A stretch of DNA of 8,570 nt from Dechloromonas sp. (GTDB taxonomy: Bacteria > Pseudomonadota > Gammaproteobacteria > Burkholderiales > Rhodocyclaceae), in the NCBI GenBank assembly GCA_017302355.1, contig JAFLDQ010000151.1:1-8570 (forward strand), given 5' to 3'. Shown here in pieces: positions 1 to 5,603 of the stretch. Position 1 is the stretch's first letter, and the number at the start of each line of letters is the position of its first letter. The translations under genes were made by a program, and so were the position numbers. The notes beneath the pieces were generated by a model. The model made no database searches and was not told the DNA's origin. It worked only from the letters and a program-made list of their open reading frames with translations.

Positions 1-155
1 CCCCCGCCGATGCCGCCAAGTGGAGCGTCGGCCGGGTCGATGAGCGCGACCTCTCCTGGCACACCCGCGTGCTGCCGGCCGGTGGCCAGGCCTGGTTCGC
101 CGGCGCCGGCGTCGGCCGCTGGGACGGCAAGCGCTGGCAGCCCCTGGGCAGCTGA
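1..155 (+). CDS. 3' end of a YCF48-like beta-propeller protein (partial)
   Basis: An open frame enters from the left edge (codons in phase with base 3) and ends at TGA 153-155, giving the last 50 residues of a protein. The fragment is rich in Trp and Gly and ends with a WDGKRWQPLGS motif, which looks like the last blade of a YCF48/Hcf136-type or related beta-propeller. In many proteobacteria a YCF48-related secreted protein sits directly before an MMPL/RND exporter gene, and here the exporter starts 51 bases downstream on the same strand, which supports the reading. The family call rests on a short tail plus this neighbourhood, so it is moderate. That the frame is coding is more secure, because no other frame here looks like protein and the stop fits the next gene's start. 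Confidence 0.55.
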   Translation, partial: PADAAKWSVGRVDERDLSWHTRVLPAGGQAWFAGAGVGRWDGKRWQPLGS

Positions 156-206
156 TCTCCGTTTCTCCCGGCTTCGCACCCCTTACACAGAGAAGAGACA
201 AGACAA

Positions 207-1835
207 ATGATCGAACGCATCGCGGAGTTCTGCATCCATCGCCGCAAAGCGGTGGTGGCTGTGCTGGCGGCACTGACCCTGGTGCTGAGCTGGTTTGCCC
301 TGCGCATCGAAGTGCGCACCGTGTTCGAGGACATGCTCCCCTCGCAGCACGAGTACGTCAAAACCCACGAGCGCTTCAAGGACACCTTCGGCGGCTCGAA
401 CATGGTCACCATCATGTTCGAGGTGAAGGAGGGCGACATCTTCCAGAAGGCCTTCCTCGAGAAGGTGCGCACCGTCACCCTCGGCCTGCGTGAAGTCTCG
501 GCGGTCAATCCCTACCAGATCACCTCCCTGGCTTCCAAGAAGCTCAAGGAGGTGCAGGCCTCCACCGACGGCATCGCCACCACGCCCCTGATGTGGCCCG
601 ACCTGCCGGCCAACGCCGAGCAGATGGCGGCCCTCAAGGAGGCCGTGCTGCGCAACCCGCTGGTGTACGGCCCTTATGTGTCCCGCGACCTGCAGGCCAC
701 CCTGATCACGGTGGACTTCATCGACCGCGACGTGGATTACGCCAAGGTCTTTGAAGAGGTGCGGGCCCTGGTGGCCAAGGTGGATGATGGCTCGGTGCGC
801 ATCCGCATCGTCGGCGACCCCATCCTCTACGGCTGGGTCAATCACTATGTGCCGGAGACCATCAACCTTGTGGCCGCCGCGCTGGCGGTGACCCTGAGCA
901 TGCTCTTCGTGCTGCTGCGCACCTGGCGTGGTGTGCTGTTGCCCCTGCTGGCCGGCGTGGTCAGCGCCATCTGGGCCCTCGGCATCTGTCACCTGCTGGG
1001 CATTCACTTCGAGCCGCTGGTGATCGTGGTGGCCATGCTCATCACCTCGCGGGCGGTGTCCCACTCGGTGCAGATCGTCAATCGCTTCGACGACGAGCTG
1101 GAGAACATCGCCAAGGGGGCGGAGAGCGCCCGGCATGCCGCCAAGGTGGCCCTGGCCGACCTGTTCCGGCCCGGCATGCTGGGGGTGATTGCCGACGCGG
1201 CCTGCATGGCGGTGGTGGCCCTCAGCCCGATCCCGATGCTGCAGAAGCTCACCGTGCTGTCGGTGGTGTGGGTGTCCACCCTGACCATCAGCGCGGTGAT
1301 CCTCACCCCGGTGATGCTGTCTTTCATCCGCAAGCCCCACGGCACCGTGCATGGGGTGGACCTCGCCCCGCTGCTGCGCAAGGTGCTCGACTTCGCGGTG
1401 TGGATGGCCACCTCGCGCTTCCGCTTCGCGGTGATCGGCTGCAGCGTGGTGGTCATGGCGGTGTCCGGCTGGTACGCCTTCAACCTCAAGATCGGTGACG
1501 CCAATCCGGGTTCGCCGATCCTGTGGCCGGAGGCGGCCTACAACGAGGATTCGGCCGCCATCAATGCCCGCTGCGCCCGAGGCGATCGGCGCGGCCTTCA
1601 AGCTGCCGGGACGGATGGTCGCGCCGGTCGGCGTCTTCGCCAACCAGCCCAATCCGTGGGCCGAAACGCACCAGCGGGTTTGCAGCCTGTTCTGGAAGAT
1701 GGCCATGGCGGCGATCGTCCTGCAGAGCTTCTTTGCATTCATCGGGAGCGGCAAGACGCTGCTGCGCCAGGCGGTCACCTTCTCGCCGCAAATGGCCGAG
1801 GAATCGGTCGTCACCAACGAATTCGAGGTGCGTGA
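207..1835 (+). CDS. RND-superfamily MMPL exporter, truncated, with an out-of-frame tail
   Basis: Residues 1-455 read as the N-terminal half of an inner-membrane RND/MMPL exporter. They hold a first membrane helix at about 14-33, a periplasmic loop containing RTVFEDMLPS, a helix bundle at about 219-372 including AMLITSRAVSHSVQ, and a seventh helix at about 402-424 followed by NLKIGDANPGSPILWP. Such exporters normally have 12 helices and roughly 750-800 residues. Here the family match stops near residue 455 (base 1571), and the remaining 87 residues are an Arg/Gly-rich tail that is the shadow of the DUF4178 gene in another frame. The second periplasmic loop and helices 8-12 are missing, so the product is very unlikely to transport. 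The ATG at 207 follows a weak purine-rich site (AGAGACAAGACAA). Substrate unknown; relatives have been linked to lipid or hopanoid export. It probably forms an operon with the YCF48-like gene before it. Confidence 0.85.
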   Translation: MIERIAEFCIHRRKAVVAVLAALTLVLSWFALRIEVRTVFEDMLPSQHEYVKTHERFKDTFGGSNMVTIMFEVKEGDIFQKAFLEKVRTVTLGLREVSAVNPYQITSLASKKLKEVQASTDGIATTPLMWPDLPANAEQMAALKEAVLRNPLVYGPYVSRDLQATLITVDFIDRDVDYAKVFEEVRALVAKVDDGSVRIRIVGDPILYGWVNHYVPETINLVAAALAVTLSMLFVLLRTWRGVLLPLLAGVVSAIWALGICHLLGIHFEPLVIVVAMLITSRAVSHSVQIVNRFDDELENIAKGAESARHAAKVALADLFRPGMLGVIADAACMAVVALSPIPMLQKLTVLSVVWVSTLTISAVILTPVMLSFIRKPHGTVHGVDLAPLLRKVLDFAVWMATSRFRFAVIGCSVVVMAVSGWYAFNLKIGDANPGSPILWPEAAYNEDSAAINARCARGDRRGLQAAGTDGRAGRRLRQPAQSVGRNAPAGLQPVLEDGHGGDRPAELLCIHRERQDAAAPGGHLLAANGRGIGRHQRIRGA

Positions 1836-2277
1836 CCGGCCGCGCAAGCTGACGGTGCGCAATTCGACCTCGCTCGACAACAACTGGATCGGCCTCGACC
1901 TGATGCTGGTCAACAAGGCAAGCGGCCAGGCGTGGCCGGCGGCGCGGGAACTGGCCTACTACCACGGCAACGACGGTGGCGAGAGCTGGTCGGAAGGCGA
2001 CCGATCCGACGAAGTCGTCTTTCTCGACATCCCGCCGGGCACCTACTACCTGACGATCGACCCCGACATCGCCCCGGAGAAGCCGGTGCCGGTGCGCGAT
2101 GTCATCGAAGTGTCGAGCGGCGGGGCGGGCTGGTCGAACTTCGTGATGGTGCTGCTGTTCCTGGTCTTCTTCCCGGTCTTTACCCGCCTGCGCTTCGCCG
2201 CCTTCGAGGCCAGGCGCTGGGCCGAGAGCGATCACGCGCCGGCGGCGAGCAGCGATTCCGCGGACGGGGACGACTGA
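1564..2277 (+). CDS. DUF4178-family protein, 5'-truncated
   Basis: The C-terminal part of a DUF4178-family membrane protein. Family hallmarks are SLDNNWIGLDLMLVN, YYHGNDGGESWSEG, IPPGTYYLTIDPD, a near-C-terminal membrane helix (WSNFVMVLLFLVFFPVF) and the closing RRWAESDH. A first helix lies near KMAMAAIVLQSFFAFIG. The N-terminal DUF4178 domains, usually several hundred residues, are absent because the gene is cut at about 1565 by the join to the exporter. The ATG used here (1564-1566) has no ribosome site; an in-frame ATG at 1495 lies inside exporter coding sequence and adds only shadow residues. Intact relatives commonly sit with DUF350, PspA-like and polyamine-synthase genes, a context linked to membrane stress; none of those partners is present. 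Likely non-functional, though the C-terminal domain could be made from the exporter transcript. Confidence 0.78.
   Translation: MPAAPEAIGAAFKLPGRMVAPVGVFANQPNPWAETHQRVCSLFWKMAMAAIVLQSFFAFIGSGKTLLRQAVTFSPQMAEESVVTNEFEVRDRPRKLTVRNSTSLDNNWIGLDLMLVNKASGQAWPAARELAYYHGNDGGESWSEGDRSDEVVFLDIPPGTYYLTIDPDIAPEKPVPVRDVIEVSSGGAGWSNFVMVLLFLVFFPVFTRLRFAAFEARRWAESDHAPAASSDSADGDD
1565..1572. other. Novel joint between exporter and DUF4178 gene
   Basis: Exporter-family sequence (ending in AAINAR) stops here and DUF4178-family sequence (PAAPEAIGAAF) begins at once in the +1 frame. The 8 bases TGCCCGCT can be read as part of either gene: Asn-Ala-Arg codons continuing the exporter, or the Leu/Met-Pro-Ala stretch expected before PEAIGAA in DUF4178 proteins. 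This fits a deletion or illegitimate recombination at a microhomology, or a false join in assembly. The switch of family is visible in the translations. The microhomology is inferred, since neither parent sequence is in the window. Confidence 0.6.
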
Positions 2278-2420
2278 TGTTCGGAAAATTCAACCTGGCC
2301 ACCGGCGTTCTCGCCCTTTTGCTGTTTGGCTATGCCCAGCATCAAGGCTGGAATCTGTTCGACAACGTTGCCAACCCTGGCAAGGGCGGTTCCGGCAGCA
2401 GCCGCATCTATCACAAGTAG
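2277..2420 (+). CDS. Small single-helix membrane protein (47 aa) coupled to the DUF4178 gene
   Basis: A 47-residue frame whose ATG (2277-2279) shares one base with the TGA (2275-2277) of the DUF4178 gene, the usual sign of translational coupling. The product has one hydrophobic segment (residues 8-19, ATGVLALLLFGY), then a polar Gly/Ser-rich tail ending in SSRIYHK. It resembles the short uncharacterised proteins often found after DUF4178 genes, and I cannot assign a function. It stops 7 bases before the stop of the convergent gene. The reading frame, the overlap and the sensible membrane layout make it a probable real gene that has survived the truncation of its upstream partner. Confidence 0.7.
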   Translation: MFGKFNLATGVLALLLFGYAQHQGWNLFDNVANPGKGGSGSSRIYHK

Positions 2421-2427
2421 GCCGGCG

Positions 2428-3081
2428 TCAGTCGCCGCCGCACCCGCCACCGCAACCACTGCCGCCGTCGCCATCGGAACCGCCGGAATCACCCGAACAG
2501 CCGCCGCCGCAGCCGATGTGGCTGGCGCAGAAACCGGCACCCATCGCGCCCTCGCGGCCGGCGGCCAGGCAATCGAGCTGGTAGATAAAACCGCCGGCAA
2601 TCAGGAGGGCGGCATCCATCGCGAACAGCCGCGGCAGGCGTTGCGGCTTGCGCGGATCGATTCCCTCGCGCGCGCAGGCCAGCCGCCAGGCGCGCTTGAT
2701 GCCGTCCGACGCCTGGGTCGGCGAACGCATCGCCTCGGCCGGCGTATGGTGCAGGAAGCGGCCGAAGGCGCCCCGGCAGAATCGGGCGTATTGCCTGGTG
2801 AACAGGATGAATTCGTGCCAGGCGTCGTCGACCACCTGCGACGGCATCGCCACCATGCGCCGGCCGGCGCGGCGACAGATCTGAAAATAGTCGCGCAGGC
2901 CGGCAAAGACCTCGGCGCGCTGATCCGGGGTCAGCTCGGGGCGGCGTGCCGCGAGGCGCTGGTCGAGAATTCCGGCGAACGGATACTGGTCGATGAAGGC
3001 CGCCCGTCGCCGCGCCGACCACTGCCGCCAGATCAGCCAAACCAGCGCGACCGCCGCCAGCGCGATGACAAGCTTGATCAT
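2428..3081 (-). CDS. GRDP-like membrane-anchored protein with Cys/Gly-rich tail
   Basis: A 217-residue protein. Residues 1-17 form a membrane helix (MIKLVIALAAVALVWLI) followed by basic residues (RRQWSARRR-like), suggesting an N-terminal anchor with the bulk in the cytoplasm. The core at about 40-150 carries DDAWHEFILFT..YA.FC...FGRFLHH, which matches the conserved WH-Y-C-G-FLHH pattern of the glycine-rich-domain-protein-like (GRDP/DUF1399-like) family. A second hydrophobic stretch lies at about 155-168. The last 33 residues are almost all Gly, Cys, Ser and Asp, with CGGGCSGD and CGGGCGGD repeated, as in other bacterial proteins with Gly/Cys-rich C-termini; metal binding or disulfides are possible but unproven. 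Its ATG overlaps the gabD stop by 4 bases (ATGA), so it is translated from the gabD transcript. No enzyme function is known to me. Confidence 0.75.
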   Translation of the reverse strand: MIKLVIALAAVALVWLIWRQWSARRRAAFIDQYPFAGILDQRLAARRPELTPDQRAEVFAGLRDYFQICRRAGRRMVAMPSQVVDDAWHEFILFTRQYARFCRGAFGRFLHHTPAEAMRSPTQASDGIKRAWRLACAREGIDPRKPQRLPRLFAMDAALLIAGGFIYQLDCLAAGREGAMGAGFCASHIGCGGGCSGDSGGSDGDGGSGCGGGCGGD

Positions 3082-4532
3082 CCGCCCACATCGAAGCAGA
3101 GATACTTGATCTCGAGATAATCCTCGATCCCGTGCTTCGACCCTTCGCGCCCGATGCCCGACTGCTTAATGCCGCCGAAGGGCGCCACCTCGTTCGAGAT
3201 CAGCCCGGTATTGACGCCGACCATGCCATATTCGAGAGCTTCGCCGACGCGCCAGCAGCGGGCGATGTCGCGCGAATAGAAATAGGCGGCGAGGCCGAAC
3301 TCGGTGGCGTTGGCGAGCGCCACCGCCTCGGCCTCGCTCGTGAAGCGAAAGAGCGGCGCGACCGGCCCGAAGGTTTCCTCGCGGGCGACCTGCATCGCGG
3401 GCGTCACGTCGGCGAGCACCGTCGGCTGGTAAAAATTGCCGCCGCGCGCATGGCGGGTGCCGCCGCACAGCACGCGCGCCCCTTTGCCCAGCGCGTCGGC
3501 GACGTGCGCCTCGACCTTGGCCAGCGCCGCATCGTCGATCAGCGGACCCTGCGCCACGCCTTCCTCGATGCCGGCGCCCACTTTCAAGTCGCCGGCGCGC
3601 GCCGCCAGCTTCCGGGCGAATTCCTCATAAACCCCGGACTGCACCAGGATGCGGTTGGCGCACACGCAGGTCTGGCCGGTGTTGCGATATTTGGCGATCA
3701 GCGCGCCGTCGACCGCGGCATCGACATCGGCGTCGTCGAAGACGATGAAGGGGGCATTGCCGCCGAGTTCCAGCGACAGCTTCTTGATGGTCGGCGCGCA
3801 TTGCGCCATCAGCAGCCGGCCGACCTCGGTCGAGCCGGTGAACGACAGCTTGCGCACGACCGGGCTGGCGGTCAGCGCGCCGCCGATCGCCACCGCGTCG
3901 CCGGTCAGCACGTTGAAGACGCCGGCGGGGAAACCGGCCTCCTCGGCCAGCGCGGCGAGCGCCAGCGCGGTCAGCGGCGTCTGCTCCGCCGGCTTGACGA
4001 CGACCGTGCAGCCGGCTGCCAATGCCGGGGCGACCTTGCGCGTGATCATCGCGAGCGGGAAGTTCCATGGCGTGATCGCCGCGCAAACGCCGATTGCCTG
4101 CTTGATGACGACGAGGCGCTTGTCGGCCGCCGTCGCCGGAATCGTCTCGCCATAGGTGCGCTTGCCTTCCTCGGCGAACCACTCGACGAACGATGCGCCA
4201 TAGCCCACTTCGCCCCTGGCTTCGGTCAGCGGCTTGCCGCCCTCGGCGGTAATCAGTCGCGCCAGATCCTCGGCGTTCCGGTTGATCAGCGCGAACCAGC
4301 GTTGCAGCACCTGTGAGCGCTGCTTGGCGGTCTGCTCGCGCCAGGCGGGCAGCGCTGCATCGGCGGCGGCGATCGCGCGCTGTGTCTCCGGGGCGCCGCA
4401 GTTCGGCACCTCGGCCAGCAGCGAGCCGTCAGCCGGGTCGCGCACGGCGATGCTGGCGCCGCCGTCGGCAGCGATCCATTTCCCGCCCAAAAAGGCAGTC
4501 GACCGCAACAAAGATTGATTTTGAAGGTGCAT
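3078..4532 (-). CDS. gabD: Succinate-semialdehyde dehydrogenase (GabD-like aldehyde dehydrogenase)
   Basis: A full-length, 484-residue aldehyde dehydrogenase (E. coli GabD has 482). It oxidises succinate semialdehyde to succinate with NAD(P)+ in the cytoplasm, the last step of the GABA shunt feeding the TCA cycle. Visible landmarks are TPWNFP (Asn157, oxyanion), VVKPAEQTP (Lys180, cofactor), FTGSTEVG (231-238), LELGG (general base Glu255) and GQTCVCANR (nucleophile Cys289 with a second Cys291). The C-terminal signature GMVGVNTGLISNEVAPFGGIKQSG, read in two pieces, is typical of GabD rather than generic ALDHs. Glu183 sits where NAD-preferring ALDHs have Glu and E. coli GabD has Ser. The ATG at 4532 matches the usual GabD N-terminus; an AGGA lies about 12 bases upstream. 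No gabT or GABA permease is in the window. The gene leads a two-gene operon. Confidence 0.93.
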   Translation of the reverse strand: MHLQNQSLLRSTAFLGGKWIAADGGASIAVRDPADGSLLAEVPNCGAPETQRAIAAADAALPAWREQTAKQRSQVLQRWFALINRNAEDLARLITAEGGKPLTEARGEVGYGASFVEWFAEEGKRTYGETIPATAADKRLVVIKQAIGVCAAITPWNFPLAMITRKVAPALAAGCTVVVKPAEQTPLTALALAALAEEAGFPAGVFNVLTGDAVAIGGALTASPVVRKLSFTGSTEVGRLLMAQCAPTIKKLSLELGGNAPFIVFDDADVDAAVDGALIAKYRNTGQTCVCANRILVQSGVYEEFARKLAARAGDLKVGAGIEEGVAQGPLIDDAALAKVEAHVADALGKGARVLCGGTRHARGGNFYQPTVLADVTPAMQVAREETFGPVAPLFRFTSEAEAVALANATEFGLAAYFYSRDIARCWRVGEALEYGMVGVNTGLISNEVAPFGGIKQSGIGREGSKHGIEDYLEIKYLCFDVGG

Positions 4533-4564
4533 GGTCTTGAAAAATCCTGTAAAAACGGTAAGTT
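4533..4564. promoter_or_regulatory. Short AT-rich divergent region between gabD and the NlpC/P60 gene
   Basis: Only 32 bases separate the two divergent start codons. This stretch and its edges are clearly more AT-rich than the surroundings (TTGAAAAATCCTGTAAAAA), as expected of a shared promoter region. I found no -35/-10 pair of good quality on either strand, so promoters probably overlap the first codons of the opposite gene or are non-sigma70. Location is well supported; detailed elements are not. Confidence 0.35.
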
Positions 4565-5092
4565 ATGAATTGTTTGCAGAAAGCGTCTCAAGATATGCGG
4601 TTGCCTGCCCTGTTCGCCTTCACGCTGATCGTGTCACTGCTCACCGCCTGTGGCGGCCCGGCGTCGCGTCCGGTTGCATTTGGCGGAACTATAACGCAAC
4701 CCCTGCCCGTCAGCGAAAAGGGCAACGAGGTCGCCCTCTACGCCATGGGGCTGATCGACACCGGATATCGTTTCGGCGGCAGGAACCCCGAAGCCGGGCT
4801 CGATTGCAGCGGCATGGTCAGCTTCATCTATGGCCAGGCCACCGGCCTCAAGGTGCAGGGCAGCGCCGCCGACATTGCCCGTAGCAGCCGGCCGATCGAG
4901 CCGGAACTTCTGCGGCCCGGGGACTTGGTCTTCTTCAACACCCGCAACCAGCCGTTCTCCCATGTCGGCATCTATCTCGGCGATTCGCGATTCGTTCACG
5001 CACCGGCGACCAGCGGGCGCGTGCGCATCGACCGCCTGAGCGATCGCTACTATGCCCAGCGTTTCGAGGCAGCGCGAACCTTCTTCGAGTGA
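4565..5092 (+). CDS. NlpC/P60-family cell-wall hydrolase lipoprotein
   Basis: A 175-residue lipoprotein with a C-terminal NlpC/P60 cysteine-peptidase domain, likely a peptidoglycan endopeptidase cutting stem-peptide bonds, like E. coli Spr/MepS. The signal peptide ends in the lipobox LTAC (Cys29); the next residue is Gly, so the protein should be sorted to the outer membrane. Catalytic residues are Cys81 in LDCSGMVSF, His133 in FSHVGIYLG and His145 in FVHAP. The gaps of 52 and 12 residues nearly equal those in Spr (51 and 12). RPGDLVFF before the first His is also typical. A second start, ATG 4595 (MRLPALFAF), would give a more classical short signal peptide; neither start has a strong ribosome site, so the N-terminus is uncertain by 10 residues. 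It is transcribed divergently from gabD and followed by the tRNA unit. Confidence 0.92.
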   Translation: MNCLQKASQDMRLPALFAFTLIVSLLTACGGPASRPVAFGGTITQPLPVSEKGNEVALYAMGLIDTGYRFGGRNPEAGLDCSGMVSFIYGQATGLKVQGSAADIARSSRPIEPELLRPGDLVFFNTRNQPFSHVGIYLGDSRFVHAPATSGRVRIDRLSDRYYAQRFEAARTFFE

Positions 5093-5113
5093 CACCAGCG
5101 CCGCGTCGATAGA

Positions 5114-5143
5114 TTGGACGCGGACCGGCGCAGACTGTAAAAT
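5114..5143 (+). promoter_or_regulatory. Sigma70-type promoter of tRNA-Arg with GC-rich discriminator
   Basis: TTGGAC (5114-5119) and TAAAAT (5138-5143) are separated by 18 bases, with the tRNA 5' end 12 bases after the -10. The bases between the -10 and the likely start (CCCCGCTCCCGC) are almost pure GC. This is the discriminator pattern seen in stable-RNA promoters under stringent (ppGpp/DksA) control. The -10 matches 5 of 6 consensus bases and the -35 only 3 of 6. Position directly before a tRNA gene is the strongest support. Confidence 0.6.
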
Positions 5144-5155
5144 CCCCGCTCCCGC

Positions 5156-5232
5156 GCGCCCGTAGCTCAGTTGGATAGAGTACTGCCCTCCGAAGGCAGG
5201 GGTCGGACGTTCGAATCGTCTCGGGCGCGCCA
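5156..5232 (+). tRNA. tRNA-Arg (anticodon CCG)
   Basis: A complete 77-nt cloverleaf. The acceptor stem is GCGCCCG (5156-5162) with CGGGCGC (5222-5228), discriminator G, and an encoded CCA (5230-5232). The D arm starts with GCTC and closes against GAGT through one G-U pair. The anticodon arm is CTGCC-CTCCGAA-GGCAG, giving anticodon CCG, which reads the arginine codon CGG. The T arm is GGACG-TTCGAAT-CGTCT with one G-U pair. It is a single-gene unit with its own promoter and terminator. An IS1182-type element begins a few hundred bases downstream, but I see no integrase and no repeat of the tRNA 3' end, so there is no sign that it is used as an attachment site here. Confidence 0.97.
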
Positions 5233-5249
5233 AATACCCATGAAACCGA

Positions 5250-5275
5250 GCACTTCAGCCGAAGTGCCCTTTTTT
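5250..5275 (+). terminator. Rho-independent terminator of the tRNA-Arg unit
   Basis: A perfect 7-bp stem, GCACTTC (5250-5256) and GAAGTGC (5261-5267), closes a 4-base AGCC loop and is followed by CC and six T residues (5270-5275). It lies 17 bases after the tRNA CCA end, the expected place for the end of this transcript. Confidence 0.88.
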
Positions 5276-5603
5276 GTGCAAATGGATCGGCGGGAGTGGC
5301 ATGGCTGTCCCTGCTCGCCGCATGTTTGTTCAGTGGTTCGGGACTTGCCGGGACGCATCTGGCTGCATCCCAAGCCTCTGCTGACAGCGCGGGCAGTTGT
5401 GGCACGCCCATGTAAGCTCGCGCGATATTTGGCACGGTTTTGCACGACTTTTGGCACTGCCGCAACGCCATCTGGCGCGTTATCTTTGTCGACTGACGCG
5501 CCTCGAAACCGATCAGTTAACGCGGGGGGTTCGGGTGGGTTTTGGCTAGCAGCCTGTCGGCTGTCCCCCGTTCGCGCCAGGTATTCTACGGTCATAGTTC
5601 CTC
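5276..5603. other. Non-coding stretch between tRNA terminator and transposase
   Basis: 328 bases with no frame that looks like a real protein on either strand; the open frames crossing it are continuations of tRNA antisense or are rich in Arg, Pro and Ala with no family motif. The last 50-60 bases, from about 5549 (AGCAGCCTGTCGGC onward), probably belong to the left end of the IS1182-type element. The middle holds a cluster of T-rich GGCAC repeats, listed separately. No integrase remnant was seen. Confidence 0.5.
5397..5460. repeat. Cluster of spaced TTTGGCAC-like repeats
   Basis: Four related words occur on the plus strand: TTGTGGCACG (5397-5406), ATTTGGCACG (5427-5436), TTTTGCACGA (5438-5447) and TTTTGGCACT (5449-5458). 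The CAC ends fall at 5405, 5435, 5445 and 5457, spacings of 30, 10 and 12, close to whole helical turns. This could be a protein-binding array left over from a regulatory or replication region, or chance. The part at 5429-5444 also looks like a sigma54 -24/-12 site but with one base too few between GG and GC. Confidence 0.3.

Noticed and set aside
183..1916. 577-codon open frame on the minus strand
   Set aside because: His-, Gly-, Asp- and Arg-rich antisense of the exporter and DUF4178 genes with no motif; long antisense frames are common in GC-rich DNA.
2326..3120. 264-codon plus-strand frame opposite the GRDP-like gene
   Set aside because: Ala/Gly/Arg-rich with no motif; the minus strand holds a coherent protein with membrane helix and family core, coupled to gabD.
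3132..4316. 394-codon plus-strand frame opposite gabD
   Set aside because: Antisense shadow of a clearly recognised, complete aldehyde dehydrogenase.
5156..5232. tRNA-Arg as attachment site of a genomic island
   Set aside because: No integrase and no second copy of the tRNA 3' end in the window; the nearby mobile element is an IS1182-type transposon that does not use tRNA genes in this way.
5259..5267. CCGAAGTGC shared by the tRNA terminator and the right flank of the insertion sequence (6777-6785), as a possible duplicated target
   Set aside because: A 9-base match between two windows of this size is expected fairly often by chance, and it does not lie at the element's left end.
5429..5444. 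Sigma54-like promoter TTGGCACG-GTT-TTGCA
   Set aside because: The gap between GG and GC is 9 bases instead of 10, which normally abolishes sigma54 recognition, and no gene follows at a suitable distance except the transposase.
4935..5471. Minus-strand frame across the tRNA encoding a PETIRTSDPCLRRAVLYPTELR-like peptide
   Set aside because: This is the well-known antisense translation of tRNA-Arg, often mis-annotated as a protein. The cloverleaf, promoter and terminator on the plus strand explain the sequence.
5545..5552. GGCTAGC on both sides of the insertion sequence (also about 6934-6940) as a CTAG target duplication
   Set aside because: The sequences just inside the two sites show no inverted repeat, and the right copy coincides with the hydrolase stop codon, so it is better seen as chance.
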